Assembly: GCA_025360005.1 (NCBI GenBank)
Contig: JANYDA010000005.1
Location: 1 to 32,097, forward strand
Direction of reading: 5' to 3'
Length of the DNA stretch: 32,097 bases
Origin: Fibrobacteria bacterium
Lineage (GTDB): Bacteria; Fibrobacterota; Fibrobacteria; UBA11236
Shown: piece by piece, positions 9,249 through 17,701 of the stretch
Position numbering within the stretch: position 1 is the stretch's first letter
Layout of the letters: each line of letters starts with the position of its first letter
Notes under the pieces: model-generated
The model's input: the letters and a program-made list of their open reading frames with translations, nothing else
Told to the model about the DNA's origin: nothing
Databases searched by the model: none
Translations under genes and position numbers: made by a program

Positions 9249-10499
9249 ATGAAGGCGAGGAATTTCGGATTGGGTAACGTATGCGTTACGTGGGCGGCGT
9301 TGGCCGCGGTTTTGGCGCTGGCTGCCGGCCTGGCGGGCTGCGGGCTGCAGAGCAAGTCCCTAAGCCAACCCACCGGGATGCACGCGGTGATGGTGGATGA
9401 TCGCGGGGACCTTTCCGAGCTGCTCAACGTGGTCAAGACCAAGGAAGACGCCGAGATCCTGGATCTGATGTTGGGGTATCGGATGCTCCTCCTCCGCAAT
9501 CCGGATCCCAAGACCCTGGACAAGGATTTGGTCAAGCGCAGCCGGGACGCTTACGATAAGCTGGAATTCATCCTCCGCCACGGCGGGGTCAAGGCCCAGG
9601 AAGGCGGGGAGCGCGTCTATACCATCACCAATGAAGAACGCCTGTCCCTGCAAGAGGTGATCCATTCGGCCGGCCAGGCCGCGAGCAAGGCCGCGCGCGA
9701 AGGCGATTGGGACAAGGCCCGCACGCGTTGGAAGGAAATCACGCAGGCCAAGCCCGCCGTGACGTTCGTGATGGAAGAGGCGCAATGGGGACTGATCCTT
9801 TCCGATGCGTTGGCCTCGTCGCTGGCCGATTCCGTCAAGCGCAGGCTCAAGGATGTGAATGAAGCCTACCTGGGCGAAGCCGCGAGCGAGGAAATCGCCA
9901 AGCAAGTGAAGGCCCTGCTGGAGGCGGTCCAGGACGTGAAGCTGCAGCGCGAACTGAAAAAGCTGGCCAACCGATCCTGGGAAAAGGATAAGAAGGCGGG
10001 CCGCATCAGCCCGCAGGCCATGCAGGCCCAGTCCGCCGCCGCGGCCGCGGGTACGGTGCCCCCGGGCGGTCCCCCCGATGCCGATAAACCCGCGGCCGGT
10101 AACGAGGCGCCGGCCGGCACCGGGACGGGCGCGTTGCAAACAGCTCCCCAGGCCGGATCGGACGCGGCGGCCATTTCCGCCGAGGCCGATTCGTTGGCGG
10201 CCAAAGGCAAGTATATCGCGGCTTTGAAATCGTTGGAGCGGACGGGAGCGGATCAATCCTGGGTCAAGGAGAAGAAGAACCAGATCGGCGATCGCTTTTG
10301 CGAAGACAAACGCCGTACCGCCGCCAGCAGCTTCAAGGACTTCAAGAAGGCTTCGGCGGATGCGGATAAGCGCCTTTACCTGAAGCGGACGGCGGCGGAT
10401 TTGGACAGCTGCCTTTTCTACTTCCCAGAGCTATCCGTGAGCCAGAAGGTCCGCAAGAACCGGGAGATGGTGGAAAGCGAATTGAAGAAGATCAAATGA
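9249..10499 (+). CDS. Lipoprotein of unknown function
   Basis: A 416-residue secreted lipoprotein. The N-terminus has a basic start, a hydrophobic Ala/Leu segment and the lipobox LAGC with Cys31. The next residue is Gly, not Asp, so outer-membrane retention is plausible. The mature protein is mostly charged helix (about 35-250), then an Ala/Pro/Gly-rich linker (about 254-310), then a helical C-terminal part containing DSLAAKGKYIAALKSLERT, which looks like a TPR-type repeat. I recognise no family. The ATG at 9249 has GGAGGCGGA upstream; an in-frame upstream start at 9168 would place the signal sequence internally. It lies 62 nt after the PBP and its stop overlaps the next start, so an envelope role is a reasonable inference only. 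Confidence 0.75.
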   Translation: MKARNFGLGNVCVTWAALAAVLALAAGLAGCGLQSKSLSQPTGMHAVMVDDRGDLSELLNVVKTKEDAEILDLMLGYRMLLLRNPDPKTLDKDLVKRSRDAYDKLEFILRHGGVKAQEGGERVYTITNEERLSLQEVIHSAGQAASKAAREGDWDKARTRWKEITQAKPAVTFVMEEAQWGLILSDALASSLADSVKRRLKDVNEAYLGEAASEEIAKQVKALLEAVQDVKLQRELKKLANRSWEKDKKAGRISPQAMQAQSAAAAAGTVPPGGPPDADKPAAGNEAPAGTGTGALQTAPQAGSDAAAISAEADSLAAKGKYIAALKSLERTGADQSWVKEKKNQIGDRFCEDKRRTAASSFKDFKKASADADKRLYLKRTAADLDSCLFYFPELSVSQKVRKNREMVESELKKIK

Positions 10500-10975
10500 T
10501 GCATCGACCCCGGAAAGGCAGGCATTTCTCGCGCTACCTGATGGGTGCCGTGTTCCTGCTGTGCGGGTTGCTCCTGGCCACGCAGAACCTGCTGGCGGGC
10601 GGGATTTTTCTGCCGCTGGCCGCCGTGGTCCTCTACTATGCCCCTCGCTGGAATCTGCGCATCGAGGTCACGCCCCAGACGCTGCGGTTTTCGGAAAACG
10701 TGCTGGAGACCTACGCGTTGGATCTTGCCCTTTCCGATATCGCTGAAATCCGGCGGGTAGAGGAAAAGGCCGATCGCAAAGGCTTCCTGACCACCTATCC
10801 GGAATTCTTTCCCTTCGTGGAATTCCAGACCAAGGCAGGCCGCACCTATCGTATGCATGATATCTTCGATGCGTCTTTCGACGAGGACATCCTGCGCGTG
10901 GGCGCCGGCGCGGGCATTGCCATGGGCGCCTTCGCGCGTTCGGAAGAGGAGGAAGAATCGCCTCCCGAAGCTTAA
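10496..10975 (+). CDS. Small membrane protein with PH-like domain
   Basis: A 159-residue protein. A basic N-terminus is followed by two closely spaced hydrophobic segments (about 14-30 and 35-50), then a soluble beta-rich part (LRIEVTPQTLRFSENVLETYALDLALSDIAEIRRVEE... VEFQTKAGRTYRM). That arrangement resembles bacterial PH-like (YdbT/bPH2-type) membrane proteins. It ends in an acidic tail (SEEEEES). The start overlaps the lipoprotein stop as ATGA, so the two are translationally coupled. The function is unknown and the PH assignment is by pattern only. Confidence 0.65.
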   Translation: MMHRPRKGRHFSRYLMGAVFLLCGLLLATQNLLAGGIFLPLAAVVLYYAPRWNLRIEVTPQTLRFSENVLETYALDLALSDIAEIRRVEEKADRKGFLTTYPEFFPFVEFQTKAGRTYRMHDIFDASFDEDILRVGAGAGIAMGAFARSEEEEESPPEA

Positions 10976-11057
10976 CAGGGACTTCCTCGACCCAACCCCG
11001 ACCTGTACGCGACTTCCGCTTTTGGATGGTCCGGAACAAAATTTTACCTTAGGTCCG

Positions 11058-11942
11058 ATGTCCCAGTCCCTCGCAACACCCTTGCCGGCTTTCCCCGCGG
11101 AAGCCTTTGATCGCCTTCTACCCTGGGCCTTTGCCGAGGACGAGGGCCACGGAGACGTGACCTCGCTGGCCACCATCCCCGAAAATGCCGTGGGTCGCGC
11201 CCGCCTGCTCTGCAAGCAAAGCGGCGTGATCGCCGGCTTGCCCTTGGCGGAAAGGGTTTTCCGCCATCGCGGTTTCCATCCCACGCTCGCCCTGCTATGC
11301 CGCGAAGGCGAGGCTGTCGACGCCGGCCGGGAAGTGATGACCCTGCATGGCCCCCTGCGGGCGATGCTGGTATGCGAACGCATCCTCCTGAATTTCCTGC
11401 AGCGGCTTTCCGGCATCGCCACCGTCTCCCGCGAATACGCGGACGCGCTCGGCAATTCCACCACGCGGCTTCTGGATACGCGCAAGACTATGCCCGGCTA
11501 CCGCGCCCTGGACAAATACGCCGTGGCCGTGGGCGGCGGGACCAACCATCGCATGGGCCTCTTCGACATGGTGCTGGTCAAGGACAACCACGCGGAAGCC
11601 TGCGGCTCCGTGCGCGCGGCGGTGGACAAGGTGCATGCCAGCTACGCGGGCAAGTACACGGTGGAAGCGGAAGTGCGCTCTCTCGCCGAATTGGAAAGCC
11701 TGCTGAATGCGCCCGTGGATATCGTACTGCTGGATAATATGGACGATAAGACCCTGCGGGAAGCCGTGGCCATGGCCCGCGCCGGCGCCCCGCGCCTTAA
11801 GCTGGAGGCCAGCGGCAACATGGATCTGGAGCGCGTGCGCCGCATCCGCGATTTGGGACTGGACTACATCTCCGTCGGCGCCTTGACGCATAGCGTGAAG
11901 GCGTTGGACATTTCCATGGATATAGTCGGGGAGAAGCGTTGA
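11058..11942 (+). CDS. nadC: Nicotinate-nucleotide pyrophosphorylase (carboxylating), quinolinate phosphoribosyltransferase
   Basis: Converts quinolinate and PRPP to nicotinate mononucleotide with loss of CO2, in the de novo NAD pathway in the cytosol. It has 294 residues, typical length. Clear motifs are EDEGHGDVTS near the N-terminus, TRKTMPGYRALDKYAVAVGGG (phosphoribosyl/quinolinate site), NHRMGLFDMVLVKDNH, LLDNM, and LEASGNM followed by YISVGALTHS. The ATG at 11058 follows TTAGG and matches the family start; the open frame upstream reads into the PH-protein gene in another frame. Its stop overlaps the coaX start by one base (TGATG). nadA and nadB are not in the window. Confidence 0.95.
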   Translation: MSQSLATPLPAFPAEAFDRLLPWAFAEDEGHGDVTSLATIPENAVGRARLLCKQSGVIAGLPLAERVFRHRGFHPTLALLCREGEAVDAGREVMTLHGPLRAMLVCERILLNFLQRLSGIATVSREYADALGNSTTRLLDTRKTMPGYRALDKYAVAVGGGTNHRMGLFDMVLVKDNHAEACGSVRAAVDKVHASYAGKYTVEAEVRSLAELESLLNAPVDIVLLDNMDDKTLREAVAMARAGAPRLKLEASGNMDLERVRRIRDLGLDYISVGALTHSVKALDISMDIVGEKR

Positions 11943-12733
11943 TGAAGGATCTCCGCCTGGCCGTGGACATCGGCAATACCAATACCGTCATCGGCCTTTT
12001 CGACGGCAGCGCCATCAAGCATCGCTGGCGGCTGGCCACCCGCAAAGATACCACCGTCGATGAGATAGCCATCTCTTTGCACGGGTTGATGCGCACGGAT
12101 AAGGAGCGCGAAGGCATCCGCGCCACCGCCCTGGCTTCCGTGGTTCCCGCCCTGGACGACAGTTGGGCGCGCGCGTTGGCGGAGGTTTTCGGAGCGGCCC
12201 CGCAAGTGTTGGATTTTTCCAATTGCCTGGGGCTCAAGCTGGACTACGAGATCCCGCGCCAAATCGGCGCGGACCGCCTGGCCAACGTGTTGGGCGCGCA
12301 TGCGCTGGGGCATAAGCAGGGCGTGGTCATCGATCTGGGCACGGCCACCACCTACGATGTCTTCGGCGAGAACGCCTACTTCGGCGGCATCATCTGCCCC
12401 GGCATCCAGAGCTCCATGCGCAGCCTGGCCCAGACCGCGGCCAAGCTTTCCGAAGTGGAATTGCGGTGGACGGATAAGGCCATCGGCAAGACCACGGACG
12501 ACGCGCTGAGGATAGGGATGCTGCAAGGCACCCTGGGCCAGGTGGAATACCTGCTGAAAGCGATCTTCGCGGAGAAGGAGATGCGCAAGCCTTCCGTGAT
12601 CGCCACGGGCGGGCTGGCCCCCTTGCTGGGCGGACGTTCCCGGGCCATCCATAGCGTGGAACCGGACCTGACCTTGATAGGCATCAACCATCTGCTGGAC
12701 GGCAAAGGCAAAGAGGGAAAGAAGACGAAATGA
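11942..12733 (+). CDS. coaX: Type III pantothenate kinase
   Basis: First step of coenzyme A synthesis (pantothenate to 4'-phosphopantothenate) by an ASKHA-fold enzyme. It has 263 residues. Marks are DIGNTNT (9-15, phosphate loop), GADRLAN (109-115) with Asp111 and Arg112 of the substrate site, and DLGTATTYD (131-139). The ATG at 11942 shares one base with the nadC stop; a TTG just before it is a less likely start. The 3' end overlaps the next start as ATGA. The nadC-coaX pairing is common in bacteria; birA, often found with them, is absent here. Confidence 0.95.
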   Translation: MKDLRLAVDIGNTNTVIGLFDGSAIKHRWRLATRKDTTVDEIAISLHGLMRTDKEREGIRATALASVVPALDDSWARALAEVFGAAPQVLDFSNCLGLKLDYEIPRQIGADRLANVLGAHALGHKQGVVIDLGTATTYDVFGENAYFGGIICPGIQSSMRSLAQTAAKLSEVELRWTDKAIGKTTDDALRIGMLQGTLGQVEYLLKAIFAEKEMRKPSVIATGGLAPLLGGRSRAIHSVEPDLTLIGINHLLDGKGKEGKKTK

Positions 12734-13704
12734 AGAGAATACTGGTCACGGGCGGCGCGGGATTCCTGGGCTCCCATCTTTGCGAGCGGTTGGTGGAGCA
12801 GGGGCACGACGTGGTCTGCCTGGACAATTATTTCACCGGCAACAAACGCAACGTGGATCACTTGCGCTCGCGCGGCAATTTCGAACTCATCCGCCATGAC
12901 GTGACCATGCCGCTTTTCCTGGAAGTGGATCAGATCTACAACCTGGCCTGCCCGGCTTCCCCCATCCATTACCAATACAATCCCGTCAAGACCATCAAGA
13001 CCAGCGTCATGGGCGCCATCAACATGCTGGGATTGGCCAAGCGCGTCAAGGCCCGTATCTTGCAGGCCTCCACCAGCGAGGTCTACGGGGATCCGGAAAT
13101 CCATCCCCAGAAAGAGGACTATTGGGGGCACGTAAACCCCATCGGCATCCGCTCCTGCTACGATGAGGGCAAGCGCGTGGCGGAAACCTTGTTCTTCGAT
13201 TATAAGCGCCAGAACAAGGTGGATATCCGCATCATCCGCATCTTCAACACCTACGGGCCCAGGATGCATCCCCACGACGGACGCGTGGTTTCCAACTTCA
13301 TCGTGCAAGCGCTGCAGGGAAAGGACATCACCATCTACGGGGACGGATCCCAGACGCGATCCTTCTGCTTCGTTTCCGATCTCATCGACGGGATGATACG
13401 CCTGATGGAACATCCCACCATGGCGGGCCCGGTGAACGTGGGCAATCCCAACGAGTTCACCATCCGGGAATTGGCCGAGCAGGTGATCGCCCAGACGGGA
13501 AGCAAGAGCAAGATCGTTTCCAAGCCGCTTCCCAGCGATGATCCCAAGCAACGCCAGCCGGATATCACGGTGGCCAAAAGGGAATTGGGCTGGACCCCCA
13601 AGGTAGAGTTGCAGCAGGGCCTGGAAAAGACCATCGCCTATTTCGACGCCCTCCTGGCCTCCAAGGAAATGATGGGGGATTACGCGCGCCAACCGCAGGG
13701 ATGA
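12730..13704 (+). CDS. UDP-glucuronate decarboxylase (UDP-xylose synthase), SDR family
   Basis: Extended short-chain dehydrogenase converting UDP-glucuronate to UDP-xylose for polysaccharide or glycan synthesis. It has 324 residues. The NAD-binding GGAGFLGS starts at residue 8. The UXS-type stretch [20 protein letters not shown] identifies the subfamily. STSEVYGDP (from 114) and Tyr144-xxx-Lys148 in [11 protein letters not shown] form the catalytic centre, and the ending includes [14 protein letters not shown]. It is short and has no TM domain, unlike the membrane-anchored UXS forms. The start overlaps the coaX stop as ATGA, so it is cotranslated with CoA and NAD genes, although no pathway link is obvious. 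It converges on bioC. Confidence 0.9.
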   Translation: MKRILVTGGAGFLGSHLCERLVEQGHDVVCLDNYFTGNKRNVDHLRSRGNFELIRHDVTMPLFLEVDQIYNLACPASPIHYQYNPVKTIKTSVMGAINMLGLAKRVKARILQASTSEVYGDPEIHPQKEDYWGHVNPIGIRSCYDEGKRVAETLFFDYKRQNKVDIRIIRIFNTYGPRMHPHDGRVVSNFIVQALQGKDITIYGDGSQTRSFCFVSDLIDGMIRLMEHPTMAGPVNVGNPNEFTIRELAEQVIAQTGSKSKIVSKPLPSDDPKQRQPDITVAKRELGWTPKVELQQGLEKTIAYFDALLASKEMMGDYARQPQG

Positions 13705-13767
13705 TGGTCCGGCGCTGGCCCAATAGTCCGGCCTTCCGCGCCCTTGTTGCGACGGCCCCCTGCCGGG

Positions 13768-14670
13768 TCAGGCTTTGCGGAGCATGGCGTGCCAGGGTTT
13801 CCAGGTGACCCGGACGCCTTCCCCGCTGGGGTAACGTTCCTGGTACGTAGCCAGAAGCAGCCGCAAGCGCGAGCGCGTCAGCGGTTTACCGGCTTCCGGC
13901 CTGCGCACCGAGCCCAATTCCCGGATGGATTCCAGAAAGGCCCGCGCCGAGGGTTCCGCCACTACGGTCTCCTCTTCGCGGTAGGCGGCTACGGTGAAAC
14001 CGCATGCCTGCGCTGCCGAGCGGATCTCCGCTTCCGAGTGGCCGGGATAGTCCGCATAGGCGAAGGGCGGCTCTTTCAGGATGGCATTCAATTCGGGGAA
14101 ATTGTCCCGCGAGAATCCGGCTACCAGATAAGCCGCGGACGGGGCCAGCAGGCCGGCCACCAAGGTCAGATGGGGCCGCAAATCCGGGAACCATTGCACC
14201 ATGGCGTTGCTGGCGGCCAAATCGAATCGGGACAGGCCGCGGATCGGTTCCGGCGCGGGTCCGGCGCCCGAAGCATCGAACAAAGCCCAGTCTACTCCGG
14301 GGGTTCCGGCGGATCCCGACCCGGCGCTTTTCGGGAGCGGGGATCCGGCGGCATCGTGAACGCCTATTCCAGAGGTAGCATCCAGGTTACTGCGGGCGGA
14401 GGCCAGCATGCGTGGCGCCGCATCGGTGGCGAGCAGGAGGGCCCGGGGAAAACGGTTCCGCAGAAGCCGCGTGAAATTACCCGTACCGCAACCCATCTCC
14501 AGGATGGAACTGACGGGGGTGGAAGGGTCGCCTGCCGCGAGTCGCGAAGGATTTCCGTTCCGGTCCGCGGGCAATAATCCCAATAGTACATCGGCCATGC
14601 GTTCCTGCACTTGCGCATGCAGACCGTAGGTTTCGGCGGCGCGGTCGAACCTGAGCGCATGGAAATTCAT
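13768..14670 (-). CDS. bioC: Malonyl-ACP O-methyltransferase BioC
   Basis: SAM-dependent methyltransferase of 300 residues that caps malonyl-ACP as its methyl ester so that fatty acid synthesis can make the pimeloyl chain of biotin. Motif I is ILEMGCGTGNFTRLL (56-70). The N-terminus MNFHALRFDRAAETYGLHAQ is BioC-like, and the region ASNAMVQWFPDL matches the post-motif III segment of BioC proteins. There is a Gly/Ser/Ala-rich insertion of about 40 residues after motif II. The ATG at 14670 overlaps the stop of the upstream hydrolase as ATGA. It is the last gene of the bioDF-hydrolase-bioC unit; context strengthens the call over a generic methyltransferase. Confidence 0.85.
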   Translation of the reverse strand: MNFHALRFDRAAETYGLHAQVQERMADVLLGLLPADRNGNPSRLAAGDPSTPVSSILEMGCGTGNFTRLLRNRFPRALLLATDAAPRMLASARSNLDATSGIGVHDAAGSPLPKSAGSGSAGTPGVDWALFDASGAGPAPEPIRGLSRFDLAASNAMVQWFPDLRPHLTLVAGLLAPSAAYLVAGFSRDNFPELNAILKEPPFAYADYPGHSEAEIRSAAQACGFTVAAYREEETVVAEPSARAFLESIRELGSVRRPEAGKPLTRSRLRLLLATYQERYPSGEGVRVTWKPWHAMLRKA

Positions 14671-15362
14671 CCCGCGCCGTTGGGATGGGGGAGGGCGCCG
14701 TCCAACCAGGGGGACAGTAAATCGGGAAAATCGAGGAAGGGAAGGTGGCCGCGCGCATAGGCCAGCCATTGCGGGCCCGGAAAGACCCCCCGGGGAGTGG
14801 GGGCCAGGGGATCCTGCGGGCTGGCCAGGAAAAGATGGCGGGGGTTGGCGAGTAAGGAGGCGCGATCGACTACGGTGCTTCCCAACAATTCCAACCCCTG
14901 GAGCAGGGCGGTCGTGGCATAGCCGCGCGATTGGCGCAGCCAACCGGCTTCCTGATCCGGGGTAACATGGGAGGTACCCAGGGCCAGGTTCCAGAATTCG
15001 GACAGCACGGCTTCCCGTTCACGAGGCAAACGCCTGGTCATGCGGATCACGGCGGCCTTGGGCCAGGGCCCCCCATCCTGGCAGAAGTCGAAAATGGGGG
15101 CGGCGGAAACCAGCCGGCAATCCGGCGACCAGTCTCCCTGTGCCAAAGCCTTGTGCAGGAGCAGGCTGCCCATGGACCATGCCACCAAGGTGCCCTGCCC
15201 GCGCAGGCCGCTCGCGGCCAAGGCCAGCAGTCCAGGTTCTTCCAACACCGCGTGGGCATCCAGGAAAGCATGTTCCCGGCGGGGGTAAAGCGCCTCCAAG
15301 GTCCCGCGCCAGCACGCCAGCCCGGAGGCCCAGCCTCCCAACCAAACCACCGGATCACCCAT
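14667..15362 (-). CDS. BioH-like alpha/beta hydrolase (predicted pimeloyl-ACP methyl ester esterase)
   Basis: A 231-residue alpha/beta hydrolase. A full triad is visible: Ser63 in AWSMGS (nucleophile elbow), Asp184 in LASPQDPLAP and His206 in ARGHLPFLDFP. The end resembles the GHAPFxxHP ending of BioH. It sits between bioF and bioC, with its start overlapping the bioF stop by 8 nt and its stop overlapping the bioC start by 4 nt. The inferred reaction is removal of the methyl ester from pimeloyl-ACP methyl ester to end BioC-started chain growth. Several unrelated esterases (BioH, BioG, BioJ, BioK, BioV) fill this step in different bacteria. This one looks closest to BioH but is divergent, so I give no symbol. 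Confidence 0.75.
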   Translation of the reverse strand: MGDPVVWLGGWASGLACWRGTLEALYPRREHAFLDAHAVLEEPGLLALAASGLRGQGTLVAWSMGSLLLHKALAQGDWSPDCRLVSAAPIFDFCQDGGPWPKAAVIRMTRRLPREREAVLSEFWNLALGTSHVTPDQEAGWLRQSRGYATTALLQGLELLGSTVVDRASLLANPRHLFLASPQDPLAPTPRGVFPGPQWLAYARGHLPFLDFPDLLSPWLDGALPHPNGAG

Positions 15363-16539
15363 CGCCGGCCTCATTGGCGCTTTCGTCCAGCGCGCTGGAG
15401 ATCTCATCGGCCAAGGCTTTGATTTCCGCCGGATCGATTTCGCAGGTCAGATTGATGCGCAGGCGGGCCCGTCCTTCCGGGACCGTGGGGTGCCGAACCG
15501 GCGGGGCATGGTAACCTGCGTGGAACATGGCGGTGGATAGCCGCACCGCCGCCCGGTTGGAACCGGCCAGCACGGGAACGATATGGCTTTCGCTTTCGCC
15601 GATATCGAATCCGCGCTTGCGGAACAGCTCCCGCGCAAAGGCGGCATTCTCCGCCAGCTTCTCCCTTCGCCATGGCTCCGCGTCCGCCACGCGCAGGGCG
15701 GCCAGCGCGGAAGCGATAACGGTAGGCGGCAGAGCGGTGCTGAAGATGAAGCTGCGAGCCGTGTTCACCAGGTAGTCGATGACGGGAATCGGTCCGGCCA
15801 CGTATGCTCCAAACCCGCCGTAGGCTTTTCCGAAGGTGCCCATGATCAGGATGCGGCCCGTTTCGGCTCCCTCGGCCAGGGCCTGGGAAACCAACTCCGG
15901 ATAGCAGCCGGTGGAATGGGCTTCGTCCAGGTACAGGTAGAATCCGAAGCGGGCCTGCAAGGCGAGCAATTCGCGCAGCGGGGCGAAGTCTCCGTCCATG
16001 CTGAACAGGGTTTCGCTGCACACCAGGCCGGGATGCGCATCTCCGCTTTCCCGATGCCCTTCCAACAGGGATTGCAATTGGGCCATGTCGCGATGGCGGT
16101 AACGATGGAAGGCGCGCGGGAACGCGCGCAAGGCTTCAGCCACGCTGGCATGGTTGAGCTTATCGCTGAAAACCGGTCCCAGCATGGGCGCCAACGCCTG
16201 GATGACGCCCAGGTTGGCCATGAAACCCGTATTGAACAAAAGCGCCTTGCCCAGCGGCCGCATGCGTTCCACCGCTCGCTCAAGTTCACGGTGCAGGGGC
16301 AGGCCGCCTCCCAACAGGCGGGAGCCGCCCGCTCCCGCTCCCAGCCGCAATACCGCTTGGGCGCCGGCCTGCTTGACTTCCGGGTGTTCGGCCAAGCCCA
16401 GGTAATTGTTGGAGCTGAGGTTGAGGCAACGACGGCCTTCCCGTTGCAGAAATTTCCCCGGCAATCCTTCCAGTTCGGAAAGGGATCGCAAGCGCTCCGC
16501 CGCCGACAGATGGTCCAAGGCTTTCTCGAAGGGATTCAT
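15355..16539 (-). CDS. bioF: 8-amino-7-oxononanoate synthase
   Basis: PLP enzyme condensing pimeloyl-ACP or -CoA with alanine to give KAPA. It has 394 residues, a normal length. Visible residues are Lys238 in GTFGKAYGG (Schiff base), Asp205 and His208 in YLDEAHSTG (PLP ring contact), His130 in KLNHASV, and the substrate loop SSNNYLGLA (42-50). The ATG at 16539 overlaps the bioD stop as ATGA, and the 3' end overlaps the hydrolase start. A related alpha-oxoamine synthase such as KBL is the only realistic alternative, and the operon argues for BioF. Confidence 0.94.
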   Translation of the reverse strand: MNPFEKALDHLSAAERLRSLSELEGLPGKFLQREGRRCLNLSSNNYLGLAEHPEVKQAGAQAVLRLGAGAGGSRLLGGGLPLHRELERAVERMRPLGKALLFNTGFMANLGVIQALAPMLGPVFSDKLNHASVAEALRAFPRAFHRYRHRDMAQLQSLLEGHRESGDAHPGLVCSETLFSMDGDFAPLRELLALQARFGFYLYLDEAHSTGCYPELVSQALAEGAETGRILIMGTFGKAYGGFGAYVAGPIPVIDYLVNTARSFIFSTALPPTVIASALAALRVADAEPWRREKLAENAAFARELFRKRGFDIGESESHIVPVLAGSNRAAVRLSTAMFHAGYHAPPVRHPTVPEGRARLRINLTCEIDPAEIKALADEISSALDESANEAGDG

Positions 16540-17264
16540 TCCGCCGCCGTTCGCCACCAGGCCGCTAAAGCGGGGGCCAAGGGAGCGTACCAGGATTCCT
16601 CTTCGTCGGCCGCCGGGCCTCGCCCTTGCGCGATGCTTTCCAGGAATCCAAGGTCTCCGAAAAAAGGCAGACTGGTCAAAGCCGCCAGAGTTTCCCGGTT
16701 GTCGCGCGCCAATCCGTCCTCTTCCGCGGTGCGATGGCAGAAGGCGAAACCGGCGGTTTGGCAGCCCGCATTTCCAAGGTGGGCGAGGGTGCTCAGGGTA
16801 TGATGCAAAGTACCGAGTCCGGGCGCGCATGCGAGCAGGCAGGGGATTCCCAGGTCCGCGGCCAAAGCTGCCAAGGTATTGCCCCGGCGATCGATGGGTA
16901 CCGCGGTGCCGCCCGAGCCTTCCAGGATCAGCAAATCGTTTTCCGCCAACAGGGCTTGGGCATCGCTGCGGATGCGGCGCAAATCCAGGGCGACCTGCTC
17001 GCGTTCGGCGGCTAGGTGGGGCGAGGCGGCCATACGTAACTGGTAGGTGACGTGGGCGGCGGTTCCGCTTCCCGCCAGCTTCCGGATCCAATCGGCGTCC
17101 CCGCCTTGCATGGGAGGGGATCCGATTGCGAAAGTCCCGCATTGGATGGGCTTATGATAGGCCGCGCGCAGCCCGCGATCCCGCGCCCATAGCAGTACCG
17201 CCAGACTCAGGGCGGTTTTGCCCACGTCCGTACCCGTTCCGCCGATGAATAACGCGCTGCCCAT
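16536..17264 (-). CDS. bioD: ATP-dependent dethiobiotin synthetase
   Basis: Closes the ureido ring of DAPA to dethiobiotin using CO2 and ATP. It has 242 residues. The P-loop GGTGTDVGKT occupies residues 8-17, followed by a YHKPIQCG segment that carries the DAPA/carbamate lysine. LEGSGGTAVPIDRRG and the ALAADLGIPCLLA region match the family. The ATG at 17264 is the first gene of the minus-strand bio unit. No convincing sigma-70 promoter or BirA operator was found by eye in the upstream 150 nt, which it shares with the divergent tRNA-Val. bioD, usually a late gene, leads this operon. Confidence 0.93.
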   Translation of the reverse strand: MGSALFIGGTGTDVGKTALSLAVLLWARDRGLRAAYHKPIQCGTFAIGSPPMQGGDADWIRKLAGSGTAAHVTYQLRMAASPHLAAEREQVALDLRRIRSDAQALLAENDLLILEGSGGTAVPIDRRGNTLAALAADLGIPCLLACAPGLGTLHHTLSTLAHLGNAGCQTAGFAFCHRTAEEDGLARDNRETLAALTSLPFFGDLGFLESIAQGRGPAADEEESWYAPLAPALAAWWRTAAE

Positions 17265-17335
17265 TATGGATTGGCCGGCTATGGAGGGCCGGTGCGGAGG
17301 AAATCTATAAAACGGGCGCTCCGGCCGGCCCTCGA

Positions 17336-17364
17336 TTGACAGAAGGGAATGGCGGATTTAATTT
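17336..17364 (+). promoter_or_regulatory. Strong sigma-70 promoter of tRNA-Val
   Basis: A perfect TTGACA (17336-17341), a 17-nt spacer and TAATTT (17359-17364) lie about 55 nt before the tRNA-Val 5' end. The G+C-rich stretch after the -10 looks like a stringent discriminator, as expected for a stable-RNA promoter. Confidence 0.75.
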
Positions 17365-17418
17365 TCCCTGCCCCGGCCCCGTCGGGTCCCGGACTTGTCA
17401 TCCGGGTTCGTGAAATCT

Positions 17419-17492
17419 GGACGATTAGCTCAGCTGGTTAGAGTATTACCTTGACATGGTAGGGGTCACTGGTTCGAGTCCAGTATCGTCCA
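17419..17492 (+). tRNA. tRNA-Val (anticodon GAC)
   Basis: A 74-nt tRNA. The acceptor stem GGACGAT pairs with ATCGTCC and the discriminator is A. The D-arm is TAGCTCAGCTGGTTAGAG. The anticodon loop TTGACAT gives GAC, reading GUC/GUU. The T-arm is CTGGTTCGAGTCCAG. CCA is not encoded. Confidence 0.95.
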
Positions 17493-17531
17493 GGTTCGCT
17501 TTCCCTCCTTATTTGCTCCGTCGGTTTTCTC

Positions 17532-17545
17532 ACGTCCATGGACGT
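17532..17545. promoter_or_regulatory. Perfect 14-bp palindrome upstream of a lipoprotein gene
   Basis: ACGTCCATGGACGT reads the same on both strands. It lies in the 209-nt gap between tRNA-Val and the lipoprotein gene, 156 nt before the start codon. It could be an operator, but no promoter boxes of good quality are beside it. The rest of the gap shows nothing else I can support. Confidence 0.25.
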
Positions 17546-17701
17546 TCCATGCACGCTCCATTTTCCGCGGCGGTATGCCGTAAAATGATGGCCAAAGTCT
17601 TCAAAAAAATGGTGCATGTTGATCGGGATACGCATCCAATCATTGCCGGTGACGCCTACCATTACGGGAAGCGGGCCGGTAAACCCTAAAAGGAGTTCAC
17701 C

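Noticed and set aside
17456-17689. 77-codon plus-strand ORF downstream of tRNA-Val
   Set aside because: It begins inside the tRNA, lacks a ribosome-binding site and resembles nothing.
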